From positions 3,472,001 to 3,536,000 of the forward strand of contig NZ_CP020555.1 of the NCBI RefSeq assembly GCF_002080455.1: a stretch of 64,000 nt of DNA. Reading direction: 5' to 3'. Under the pieces are notes generated by a model. That model ran no database searches, was not told the origin of the DNA, and saw only the letters and a program-made list of their open reading frames with translations. Source of the DNA: Streptomyces sp. Sge12. Lineage in GTDB: Bacteria > Actinomycetota > Actinomycetes > Streptomycetales > Streptomycetaceae. This document shows positions 56,017 to 64,000 of the stretch, piece after piece. Positions within the stretch are counted from its first letter, which is position 1; every line of letters begins with the position of its first letter. Both the position numbers and the translations under genes were made by a program.

Positions 56017-56946
56017 CTAGAACACCGACAGGCCCGTCAGGGTCGTGAAGCGGTCCAGGGCGGCCACGCCCGCCACCGAGTTCCCCCGGGCGTCCAGGCC
56101 CGGGCTCCACACCGCCAGGACGCACTGGCCCGGGACGACCGCGACGATCCCTCCGCCGACCCCGCTCTTGCCCGGCAGGCCGACGCGGTAGGCGAACTCG
56201 CCCGCCGCGTCGTACGTCCCGCAGGTCAGCATCACCGCGTTGATCTGCTTGGCCTCGCTGCGCGTCAGCAGCCGCGAGCCGTCGGCCCGTACTCCGTGCC
56301 GGGCCAGGAAGCGCCCGGCACGGGCGAGGTCGGCGCAGCTCATCTCGATGGAGCACTGCCAGAAGTAGTGCTCCAGCAGGGCGGGCACCGGGTTGTCGAT
56401 GTTCCCGTACGAGGCCATGAAGTGGGCGACGGCGGCGTTGCGGTCGCCGTTCTCCTGCTCGGAGGCCGCGACCTCGCCGTCGAAGCCCATGTCCGGGTTC
56501 TGGCTCTCCTGCCGCAGGAACTCCAGCAGTTCGCTGCTCGCGTCGCCCGTCAGCGTCTGGAGCCGGTCGGTGACCACGAGGGCGCCCGCGTTGATGAATG
56601 GATTGCGCGGAATGCCGTTTTCGTACTCCAGCTGCACGAGCGAGTTGAACGGATTGCCGGAGGGCTCCCGTCCGACCCGTTCCCACAGGCTGTCACCGCC
56701 CTCGGCCAGGGCCAGGGCCAGCGCGAAGACCTTGGTGATGGACTGCGCGGAGAAGGGGACCTGCCAGTCCCCGACCCCGAAGACGTTGCCGTCGAGGTCG
56801 GCGATGGCCATCCCGAACTGCCGCCGGTCCACGGCGGCGAGCGCGGGGATGTACTCGGCCGGGGTGCCGCTGCCCACCAGCGGGGCGATGTCGGCCGCGA
56901 TCCGCTCCAGCAGGGGCCCGTAGTCCATGGGCGCGACGTCCGGCAC
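56017..56946 (-). CDS. glsA: Glutaminase (serine-dependent, GlsA type)
   Basis: A 309-residue enzyme hydrolysing glutamine to glutamate and ammonia. The beta-lactamase-like active site shows Ser-x-x-Lys in PFSAQSITKVFALAL. Other family blocks are NPFNSLVQLEYENGIPRNPF, INAGALVVTDRL, and GLPGKSGVGGGIVAVVPG. The GTG at 56946 is preferred because AAGGA lies upstream in the end of menG; the ATG at 56928 has no ribosome site. Only 5 bp separate it from menG, so it is probably transcribed with that gene, though no metabolic link is evident. Confidence 0.92.
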   Translation of the reverse strand: MPDVAPMDYGPLLERIAADIAPLVGSGTPAEYIPALAAVDRRQFGMAIADLDGNVFGVGDWQVPFSAQSITKVFALALALAEGGDSLWERVGREPSGNPFNSLVQLEYENGIPRNPFINAGALVVTDRLQTLTGDASSELLEFLRQESQNPDMGFDGEVAASEQENGDRNAAVAHFMASYGNIDNPVPALLEHYFWQCSIEMSCADLARAGRFLARHGVRADGSRLLTRSEAKQINAVMLTCGTYDAAGEFAYRVGLPGKSGVGGGIVAVVPGQCVLAVWSPGLDARGNSVAGVAALDRFTTLTGLSVF

Positions 56947-56951
56947 GGCAG

Positions 56952-57644
56952 TCAGTCCTTGGTGCCCCGGTGCAGCGCGACGATGCCGCCGCTGAGGTTG
57001 CGCCAGGCCACCTTGGACCAGCCGGCCTTCTGCAGCAGGGCGGCCAGCGCCGGCTGGTCCGGCCATTCGCGGATGGACTCGGCGAGGTAGACGTACGCGT
57101 CGGGGTTGGAGGACACCGCGCGGGCCACCGGCGGCAGGGCGCGCATCAGGTACTCGATGTAGACCGTGCGGAACGGCGCCCAAGTGGGCTGTGAGAACTC
57201 GCAGATCACGACCTGCCCGCCGGGCTTCGTCACCCGGTACAGCTCGCGCAGCGCGGCATCGGTGTCCTGGACGTTGCGCAGCCCGAAGGAGATCGTGACG
57301 GTGTCGAAGGAGCCGTCCTTGAACGGCAGCTTCGTCGCGTCGCCGGCGGTCAGCGGCAGCCAGTCGTGCTTCTTCTTGCCCTCCATGAGCATGCCCAGGG
57401 AGAAGTCGCAGGGGACGACGTACGCGCCGGTGGCGGCGAAGGGCAGGGAGGAGGTCGCGGTCCCCGCGGCCAGGTCGAGGACCGTGTGCCCGGGGCGGGC
57501 GCCGACCGCCTTGGCGACCTCCTTGCGCCACAGCCGTGCCTGGCCGAGCGAGAGGACGTCGTTGGTGAGGTCGTAGTTCGCGGCGACACCGTCGAACATG
57601 GAGGCGACTTCGTGCGGCTGCTTGTCCAGGGAAGCCCTTGTCAC
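56952..57644 (-). CDS. menG: Demethylmenaquinone methyltransferase
   Basis: A 230-residue SAM-dependent methyltransferase of the UbiE/MenG family, the last step of menaquinone synthesis. Family motifs are [20 protein letters not shown], the SAM-binding [12 protein letters not shown], and [20 protein letters not shown]. It starts at a GTG. The 266-bp gap upstream is divergent from the DUF3152 gene. It complements mqnA and mqnC elsewhere in the window. Confidence 0.94.
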   Translation of the reverse strand: MTRASLDKQPHEVASMFDGVAANYDLTNDVLSLGQARLWRKEVAKAVGARPGHTVLDLAAGTATSSLPFAATGAYVVPCDFSLGMLMEGKKKHDWLPLTAGDATKLPFKDGSFDTVTISFGLRNVQDTDAALRELYRVTKPGGQVVICEFSQPTWAPFRTVYIEYLMRALPPVARAVSSNPDAYVYLAESIREWPDQPALAALLQKAGWSKVAWRNLSGGIVALHRGTKD

Positions 57645-57910
57645 TGGCGTTCGCCCCTCGGTGTGCGATGCGGATCGGCGGGTACGCCCCCATCCTCTCA
57701 GGCCGGGCCCTCGCCGGACGAAGGGGCTCCACGGCTACCCGCTGTGACCGCCGCCGGGCGGATACCGGAAACTGTTCCGAAGGACAGTTACGCCGCGCAC
57801 CCGCGGACACGTTGACTGACAAGGGTGCGGCCCGGTGAGGGTCACCCACCGGATCGGCACCCGAATCGTGGCCGGTCCGGCAGTGGCCGCCGCGAACAGA
57901 AAGCTTCACG

Positions 57911-58810
57911 ATGCCGGCAGGCCATTCCACCGGTCGCTCCAGCCGCAGCGGCCCGCGCGCCAGGCGCCGGGCCGAGCGGCGCAAGCGGCTGCGGCGCACG
58001 ATCCTCATCGGCTCGGCGGCACTGGTCGTCGTCTCGGCGACCGCGTACACGCTGCTGCCCGGGGACGACGGCGCGAACACCGCCGCGGGCCGGACCGCGG
58101 CCTCGCCGGACCCGACGGACGCCGAGTCCGCCGACGGCTCGGGGAACGCGGTCCCGCAGGGCGGCCAGAAGTCGCCCTCCGCCCAGCCGCCCGCCTCGCC
58201 CTCGCCGCAGGCCGAGGGCTCGCCCTCGGTGCAGCCCTCCGCGACGGCCGCCCGGCCGGGTGTCTTCAAGCCCTCCGCCACCGTCGGCAACGCGCAGGGC
58301 AAGGGGCCCGCGCGCCGCTGGCGCATCGAGGTCGAGGAGGGCAGCGGGATCGACCCGGAGTCGGCCGCGCGCTCGGTCGAGGCGATCCTCGGGGACCCGC
58401 GGGGCTGGACCAAGGACCCGAAGTACGGCTTCCAGCTCGTCGCGGCCGGCCAGCCCGTCGATTTCACCATCAAGATCGCGACGCCCAAGACCACCGACCG
58501 GCTGTGCGACGTGGTCACGCCCGAGCTCATCGGCGAGACCAACTGCAGCACGGGGCACACCGTCGTGGTCAACCTCAAGCGCTGGCAGGAGGGTTCGCCG
58601 CAGTTCAGCGGCTCGCCCGAGGAGTACCGGGCGCTGATCATCAACCACGAGGTCGGGCACGAGCTCGGCCGCGGGCACGAGTCGTGCCCGGGCCCCGGCC
58701 AGCCCGCTCCGGCGATGATGCAGCAGATCAAGGGGCTGCTCGGCTGCAAGTCCAACGCCTGGCCGTACGACTCGAATGGAACCTACCTGTCCGGTCCACC
58801 CGTCCTATAG
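57911..58810 (+). CDS. Membrane-anchored DUF3152 zinc-protease-like protein
   Basis: A 299-residue protein. A basic, Arg-rich N-terminus is followed by one helix (TILIGSAALVVVSATAYTLL). A Pro/Ser/Ala-rich stalk (about 50-115) leads to the DUF3152 domain (about 130-299). The domain holds HEVGHELGRGHE with His246, Glu247, His250 and His256, a metzincin-type zinc site, plus four cysteines. It is probably an extracytoplasmic metalloprotease of unknown substrate. This family is widespread in actinobacteria. The LuxR gene follows after 44 bp. Confidence 0.82.
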   Translation: MPAGHSTGRSSRSGPRARRRAERRKRLRRTILIGSAALVVVSATAYTLLPGDDGANTAAGRTAASPDPTDAESADGSGNAVPQGGQKSPSAQPPASPSPQAEGSPSVQPSATAARPGVFKPSATVGNAQGKGPARRWRIEVEEGSGIDPESAARSVEAILGDPRGWTKDPKYGFQLVAAGQPVDFTIKIATPKTTDRLCDVVTPELIGETNCSTGHTVVVNLKRWQEGSPQFSGSPEEYRALIINHEVGHELGRGHESCPGPGQPAPAMMQQIKGLLGCKSNAWPYDSNGTYLSGPPVL

Positions 58811-58854
58811 GGAGAGGCGGCTACAGGACGGGCGCCCGGGGGCGAGGAGAAACC

Positions 58855-59391
58855 GTGCGCGTCGTCAGCTTCACCGTCCCCGCCTGGTTCCCCTCGTACG
58901 AGGAGACGGGCGCGGAGGGGCAGGCGCCGCACGAGGACGCGTCGAACGGGGACGGCCCGGCCGCGAACAGACCGGCGGCGAACAGACCGGCGGCGGACGG
59001 ATCCCCGGCGGACAGATCCCCGACGGGCGGACCCGCCGCGAACGGACCCGCCGCGATCAGACCGGCGGCGGACCGCCCGGCCTCCGACCGCCCGACGCCG
59101 GACCGGACCGCCGACGCCCAGCTGACCGAGCAGGAGTCCGCGGTGTTCCTGTGCCTGGCCACCGGCGCCTCCAACCGGGAACTCGCCGCCGAGCTTCAAC
59201 TCTCCGTCAGCACCGTCAAGTTCCACGTCGTCAACATACGGGCCAAGCTGGGCGGCATCAGCCGCCTCCAGGCCTGCCTGCTGGCCGCCCTCGCCCGGGA
59301 GGACACCCTGCGCGCCGCCCGCTCCGGGCACTGCGCGCGGACCGGGCCCGGCGGCCTCAGCGACGGCGGTGCAGCAGCCGCCCGCCGATGA
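58855..59391 (+). CDS. LuxR-type DNA-binding protein with pentapeptide-repeat linker
   Basis: A 178-residue protein with GAGGAG just before the GTG at 58855. The first 30 residues (VVSFTVPAWFPSYEETG) match no domain I know. Residues 33-87 are eleven pentapeptide units (NRPAA, DRPAS and variants) encoded by 15-bp tandem repeats. Residues about 88-160 are a LuxR helix-turn-helix (LTEQESAVFLCLATGASNRE, STVKFHVVNIRAKLG). There is no receiver domain, so activation must come from elsewhere. Its 3' end overlaps the opposite-strand gene by 35 bp. Confidence 0.8.
   Translation: MRVVSFTVPAWFPSYEETGAEGQAPHEDASNGDGPAANRPAANRPAADGSPADRSPTGGPAANGPAAIRPAADRPASDRPTPDRTADAQLTEQESAVFLCLATGASNRELAAELQLSVSTVKFHVVNIRAKLGGISRLQACLLAALAREDTLRAARSGHCARTGPGGLSDGGAAAARR
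58951..59115 (+). repeat. 15-bp tandem repeat array inside the LuxR gene
   Basis: Eleven consecutive 15-bp units run from 58951 to 59115; the second and third (58966-58995) are identical. All are in frame and encode the Pro/Ala-rich linker. The array is a likely variable-number tandem repeat. Confidence 0.85.
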
Positions 59392-60001
59392 CCGTGGCCA
59401 CGCACGTGGTCGCACCCTGCTCCAGCAGGTCGGCCTCGTCCGCCACCGCGAAGGCCGCGAAGCGCGCCGGAACGCCCGCCTCCAGAATGCCGTGGAAGGC
59501 CTCCGCCGCCGCGCTGCGCCCGGCGAACGGATCCAGGGCGGGCAGCCCCTCATGAGCGGCCGGCGCCAGGATGGCGAGCCCCGACCGGGACACCGCCGTG
59601 CGCACCGCCGGGATCGTGAAGCGGCCGCAGACCGCCACCACCCCACGGGCCAGGAGCCGCTGCGTGCCGCGCCGGGCACTGTTGCCCCACCGCGGCTCGG
59701 TCATCTTCAGCGCCTCCAGCGCGGCCTCGCCCCTGATCGGGTCGGCGCCGAGCTCGGTGACCTCGTACGGGTCGTCCGGGTAGTACGTCCGCTCCAGCAG
59801 CTCGTCCGCCCCGCGCACGACCAGCCCCGGGGTGATCACCCCGGGCCAGCGGCGGGTCCTGGCGTGCGGGTGGGCCGCGGCGACCTCCTCGTAGGGGCCG
59901 ACGCGGGCTATCCGGTCGCCGTCGACGAGGACCGCGCCGCCGGGCAGCGGCGCGGATCCCGGCCCGGGGACCAGGAGTTCGGCGGTGTGCAGCGTCAGCA
60001 T
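59357..60001 (-). CDS. Shortened amidohydrolase-like protein (imidazolonepropionase-like)
   Basis: A 214-residue protein with the composite beta-sandwich of amidohydrolases: an N-terminal half (GGAVLVDGDRIARVG, VITPGLVVRGAD) and a C-terminal half (ADLLEQGATTCVATVIGGR). The usual barrel is shortened to roughly half the family length (about 400). The metal-binding PGLVDxHxH motif is replaced by TPGLVVRGADEL. It is unlikely to be a normal hydrolase. It starts 16 bp after mqnC in the same operon. Aminofutalosine deaminase (MqnX) of the same pathway is an amidohydrolase, so this could be a degenerate relative; that is a hypothesis. Confidence 0.7.
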   Translation of the reverse strand: MLTLHTAELLVPGPGSAPLPGGAVLVDGDRIARVGPYEEVAAAHPHARTRRWPGVITPGLVVRGADELLERTYYPDDPYEVTELGADPIRGEAALEALKMTEPRWGNSARRGTQRLLARGVVAVCGRFTIPAVRTAVSRSGLAILAPAAHEGLPALDPFAGRSAAAEAFHGILEAGVPARFAAFAVADEADLLEQGATTCVATVIGGRLLHRRR

Positions 60002-60017
60002 CGGTCGGCCGGCGTCG

Positions 60018-61217
60018 TCAGTTCGTGGAGATGAGCTTCAGCTCGGGGTGCGCCGTGCCGCCTTCGAGGGCGGTGGAGGAGATGTGCGAGACCACGCGCT
60101 CGTCGACCGGGTCGTTCGCCGGGTCGTCGTGCACGAGCAGGTGCTCGTACGTGGTCGCGCGCTGCGCCGGGGTGCGCTCCGCCTTGCGGATCAGGTCGAT
60201 GATCTCCTGGCGGTTGGAGCGGTGCTTGGCACCGGCCGAGGAGACGACGTTCTCCTCCAGCATGATCGAGCCGAGGTCGTCCGCACCGTAGTGCAGCGAG
60301 AGCTGGCCCGCCTCCTTGCCCACGGTCAGCCAGGAGCCCTGGATGTGGGCGATGTTGTCGAGGAAGAGGCGCGCGATCGCGATCATGCGCAGGTACTCGA
60401 AGATCGTCGCCTGGGTGCGGCCCTTGAGGTGGTTGTTCTCGGGCTGGTAGGTGTACGGGATGAAGGCGCGGAAGCCGCCCGTACGGTCCTGCGTGTCCCG
60501 GATCATCGCGATGTGCTCGATGCGCTCGGCGTTCGTCTCGCCGGTGCCCATCAGCATCGTGGAGGTGGACTCCACGCCCAGCTTGTGGGCGATCTCCATG
60601 ATCTCCAGCCAGCGCTCGCCCGACTCCTTGAGCGGGGCGATCGCCTTGCGCGGTCGCGCGGGCAGCAGTTCGGCGCCGGCGCCCGCGAAGGAGTCGAGGC
60701 CGGCCGCATGGATGCGCTGGATGGCCTCCTCCGCCGAGACGCCCGAGATGCGGGCCATGTGCTCGACCTCGGACGCGCCGAGGGAGTGGATGACCAGCTG
60801 CGGGAAGTCCTTCTTGATGGCGGAGAAGTGGTGCTCGTAGTACTCGACGCCGTAGTCCGGGTGATGCCCGCCCTGGAACATGATCTGGGTGCCGCCGAGC
60901 TCGACGGTCTCCGCGCAGCGGCGCAGGATGTCGTCGAGGTCGCGGGACCAGCCCTTCTTCGCGTCCTTGGGAGCCGCGTAGAAGGCACAGAACTTGCACG
61001 CCGTGACGCACACGTTGGTGTAGTTGATGTTGCGCTCGATGATGTACGTCGCGATGTGCTCGGTACCCGCGTAGCGGCGGCGGCGCGCGGCGTCGGCCGC
61101 CTGGCCGAGCGCGTGCAGCGGCGCGTGGCGGTAGAGGTCGAGCGCCTCTTCCTTGGTGATCCGGCCCCCCGCGGCGGCGCGGTCGAGGACAGACTGGAGA
61201 ACGGCCAGGTCGGTCAC
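60018..61217 (-). CDS. mqnC: Cyclic dehypoxanthinylfutalosine synthase
   Basis: A 399-residue radical-SAM enzyme of the futalosine pathway to menaquinone; it cyclises dehypoxanthine futalosine. The cluster motif is Cys70-x3-Cys74-x2-Cys77 (NVCVTACKFCAF). Family blocks include TQIMFQGGHHPDYGVEYYE, LLPARPRKAIAP, STSTMLMGTGE and FIPYTYQPENN. The start has a clear ribosome site (AAAGGTGA). It is followed by the amidohydrolase-like gene. The Ser/Thr kinase upstream is on the same strand. Confidence 0.95.
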   Translation of the reverse strand: MTDLAVLQSVLDRAAAGGRITKEEALDLYRHAPLHALGQAADAARRRRYAGTEHIATYIIERNINYTNVCVTACKFCAFYAAPKDAKKGWSRDLDDILRRCAETVELGGTQIMFQGGHHPDYGVEYYEHHFSAIKKDFPQLVIHSLGASEVEHMARISGVSAEEAIQRIHAAGLDSFAGAGAELLPARPRKAIAPLKESGERWLEIMEIAHKLGVESTSTMLMGTGETNAERIEHIAMIRDTQDRTGGFRAFIPYTYQPENNHLKGRTQATIFEYLRMIAIARLFLDNIAHIQGSWLTVGKEAGQLSLHYGADDLGSIMLEENVVSSAGAKHRSNRQEIIDLIRKAERTPAQRATTYEHLLVHDDPANDPVDERVVSHISSTALEGGTAHPELKLISTN

Positions 61218-61295
61218 CGGTGAGTCACCTTTCGGCGGTGTGTCTGTGTCAAGGTCCGGACCGATCCAGCCTACGCCAGGGCCGACCGGCGCATT

Positions 61296-63044
61296 TCAGG
61301 GGCTGCGCCTGAGGTCGCCCTCGGGGTTTCCGGCCGGGGTGTCGCCCGACCTGTAGTGCAGCGTCCCGTCGGTGTTCAGGCTGAAGCGCTCGTCGGCGGA
61401 GCCGTCGGAACAGACGCCGGGAGCCGGGTTGGGGCCGCCCGAGGTGTCCAGGACCAGCGAGCGGTCGGTGGCGGAGGAGAGCTTCCAGTCGCCGCTGCAG
61501 TCCGTGCCCAGGACGGCCAGGACCGACTTGTCCCGGCCGACGACCTCACCGACCCGGCCCGCCCTGATGGTGATCTCGAACTCCGAGGACAGGCCGAGGC
61601 GGGCGGTGGTGACCGTGCCCTTCCACGTGCCGACGAGCTCCTTGGGCACGTCCTGGCGGGTCCCCTTGGGCGCCGCCGGACTCCCGGTCGGGTTCGGGGC
61701 CGACGAGGCCGAGGCCGCCGGGGCGGGCGCGGAGGCCGAGGCGGAGGCCCCCGGTCCGGCGTCGGCCAGGTCCCGCTCCTTCCCGCCCGGGCCGGGCAGG
61801 ACGTCCAGCCAGTACAACCCCCCGGACAGCACCGCCAGTACCGCCGCCGCGGCGAGGACCAGCGTGCAGCTGAAGCGGCGCCCGGCCACCCGGACGCCGG
61901 CCTGCCGCCCCGGACCCTCCGCGACGGTCCGCTGCCCGGGCAGAGCCGCCCCGCCGCCGGTACCCGGGCCGCTTCCCGGTCCCGATCCCGGTCCCGGAGT
62001 GCCGTACGCCGGGTCGGGCGGCCCGAAGCCGCCCCCGGCCGGGCCGCCGTACGAGGCCGCCGTGAACGGCACCGGCCCGGACGGGCCGTCCGCGTACGGC
62101 GCGTGGGGCATCGCGAAGCCCCCGCCGGCCGACACGCCGGCCCCGCCCGCGGAGGTGTCCGCGTCCAGGTCCAGCAGGGCCACCGCGGCCCGGCTGGCCT
62201 CCTCCACCAGCGGCCCGGGGAGCCAGCCCGGGGCGCCCAGCGCCCCGCCGAGGGCCGCTGCGACGGCCTCGGGGGCGGGGCGATCCGCGGCCGACTTGGC
62301 CAGGCAGGCCTCGATCAGGTCGCGCAGCTCCCCGGCCGGGAGCGCGCCGAGCTCGGGCGGCTCGTGGACCACCTTGTAGAGGAGGGTGGCCGAGTTGTCC
62401 CCGGTGAAGGGCGGCCGCCCGGTCGCCGCGAAGGCCATCACCGCGCCGAGCGAGAACACGTCGGCCGCCCCGGTGATCCCCTTGCCGAGGATCTGCTCGG
62501 GCGACATGTAGCCGGGCGAGCCGACGGAGACCCCGGTGGAGGTGAGCGAGGCGGTGCCGTCCGTGGCCCGCGCGATCCCGAAGTCGATCAGCCGCGGCCC
62601 GTCGAGGGTGAGCATCACGTTCGACGGCTTCACGTCCCGGTGTACGAGCCCCAGGCCGTGCACGGCGACCAGGGCGCGGGCCAGCCCCGCGCCGATGGCC
62701 CGTACGGAGGCCTCGGGGAGCGGTCCGTGCGCGGCCAGCGCCCGGTCCAGGGAGGGCCCGGCGACGTAGCCGGTGGCCACCCACGGCACGGGGGCGTCGG
62801 GGTCCGCGTCGAGCACGGGCGCGGTCCACTCGCCGCCCACCAGGCGGGCCGCCTCGACCTCGCGGCGGAACCGGGCACGGAACTCCTCGTCGGTGGCGAA
62901 ATGCGGGTGCACGATCTTGACGGCGACGGTCCGGCCGCCGGCGCTGCGCCCCAGGTAGACCCGGCCCATGCCACCCGCGCCGAGCCGGCCCAGCAGCCGG
63001 TACGCGCCGATGGTCCGCGGCTCCCCGGCTTCGAGCGGCTGCAT
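61296..63044 (-). CDS. Transmembrane Ser/Thr protein kinase (PASTA-less, Pkn type)
   Basis: A 582-residue receptor-like kinase. The kinase domain (about 10-270) shows the glycine loop GRLGAGGMGRVYLGR, the VAIK-type lysine in TVAVKIVHPH, the catalytic loop VHRDVKPSNVML and DFGIAR. A Gly/Pro-rich linker is followed by one helix (LVLAAAAVLAVLSGGLYWL, about residues 390-412). An extracytoplasmic domain of about 165 residues opens with an Ala/Ser/Pro stretch; its DUF-like core (LVGTWKGTVTTARLG, LGTDCSGDWKLSS) may sense a ligand. The ATG at 63044 is chosen over a TTG at 63056. It lies between mqnA and mqnC. Confidence 0.9.
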   Translation of the reverse strand: MQPLEAGEPRTIGAYRLLGRLGAGGMGRVYLGRSAGGRTVAVKIVHPHFATDEEFRARFRREVEAARLVGGEWTAPVLDADPDAPVPWVATGYVAGPSLDRALAAHGPLPEASVRAIGAGLARALVAVHGLGLVHRDVKPSNVMLTLDGPRLIDFGIARATDGTASLTSTGVSVGSPGYMSPEQILGKGITGAADVFSLGAVMAFAATGRPPFTGDNSATLLYKVVHEPPELGALPAGELRDLIEACLAKSAADRPAPEAVAAALGGALGAPGWLPGPLVEEASRAAVALLDLDADTSAGGAGVSAGGGFAMPHAPYADGPSGPVPFTAASYGGPAGGGFGPPDPAYGTPGPGSGPGSGPGTGGGAALPGQRTVAEGPGRQAGVRVAGRRFSCTLVLAAAAVLAVLSGGLYWLDVLPGPGGKERDLADAGPGASASASAPAPAASASSAPNPTGSPAAPKGTRQDVPKELVGTWKGTVTTARLGLSSEFEITIRAGRVGEVVGRDKSVLAVLGTDCSGDWKLSSATDRSLVLDTSGGPNPAPGVCSDGSADERFSLNTDGTLHYRSGDTPAGNPEGDLRRSP

Positions 63045-63146
63045 CGCGTCCCCCAATTCCCCGTGTTCCCGGGCGCCTTGTGCCGCCCGGGAGAGCAGCA
63101 GCAGCCTAGTGGGGTGCCGGGGCGGGCCGGGTGAAGGTGCAGGTCA

Positions 63147-63187
63147 CCCTTTTGCATTTCCACCCCAAGGCGAGAAATGCAAAAAGG
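63147..63187. promoter_or_regulatory. AT-rich dyad between mqnA and the kinase
   Basis: Arms 63147-63160 and 63174-63187 pair at 13 of 14 positions around GCATTTC/GAAATGC with flanking T and A runs, separated by 13 bases. On the minus strand it follows mqnA and precedes the kinase by about 100 bp, so it could be a rho-independent-like terminator for mqnA or an operator for the kinase. The AT content is unusual for this genome. Confidence 0.5.
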
Positions 63188-63255
63188 ACGGGAATTCCCG
63201 GTAAACCGTACATTCACCCGCACCCGGCCTTTGGACTACCGCCGGGTAAACCCGC

Positions 63256-64000
<745 letters not shown>

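Overview
The window is high-GC actinobacterial chromosome, most likely Streptomyces. The signs are strong GC3 bias, frequent GTG/TTG starts, ATGA/GTGA stop-start overlaps, tandem sensor kinases feeding one LuxR-type regulator, the futalosine route to menaquinone, a secreted M28 aminopeptidase of the S. griseus type, and a dispersed intergenic repeat common in Streptomyces. I see no rRNA, tRNA, CRISPR array, insertion sequence or prophage. It reads as core chromosome with a few accessory modules.

Layout: 1-2629 two-component signalling (the tail of one kinase, a second kinase, a regulator). 2780-5795 korA/korB, 2-oxoacid:ferredoxin oxidoreductase. 6013-10560 RarD permease, secreted aminopeptidase, a small ribbon-helix-helix/Fic-like toxin-antitoxin pair with its own palindromic operator, and a LolA-fold secreted protein. 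10783-18064 polyprenyl diphosphate synthase, peptide MFS transporter, CocE-type hydrolase, HAD phosphatase and fumarylacetoacetase. 18215-25077 GntR regulator, two-cluster ferredoxin, sulfonate/nitrate-type ABC importer and a large AprA-like flavoprotein, two of these carrying unusual extra domains. 25200-26553 a secreted protein of unknown function and a Uma2 nuclease. 26620-42448 (minus strand) a complete nuoA-N operon for respiratory complex I, with a Rex-type operator upstream of nuoA. 43331-50306 an NlpC/P60 hydrolase, small secreted proteins and a MacAB-like efflux operon. 50357-59391 geranylgeranyl-reductase-family protein, GNAT enzyme, a multi-domain cell-wall-related protein with a Tat-exported M15-like partner, glutaminase, menG, a DUF3152 protease-like protein and a LuxR regulator. 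59357-64000 a shrunken amidohydrolase-like protein, mqnC, a Ser/Thr kinase and mqnA (cut by the window end).

How the genes work together: much of the window concerns electron transport. Polyprenyl synthase, MqnA, MqnC, MenG and probably the geranylgeranyl reductase build and saturate menaquinone. NuoA-N reduces it with NADH. KorAB makes reduced ferredoxin. A Rex-like site offers NADH/NAD+ control of nuo.

The best candidates for something undescribed are: (1) the ferredoxin/ABC importer/AprA-like flavoprotein cluster, with a NosL-like tail on the binding protein and a HEAT-repeat tail on the flavoprotein; (2) a Tat-exported M15 peptidase in which all the expected catalytic positions I can align are replaced, paired with a four-repeat peptidoglycan-binding/DUF1906/lysozyme-like protein; (3) a shrunken amidohydrolase immediately after mqnC, which may be a relic of aminofutalosine deaminase. 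Family assignments rest on motif reading by eye, not on database searches.
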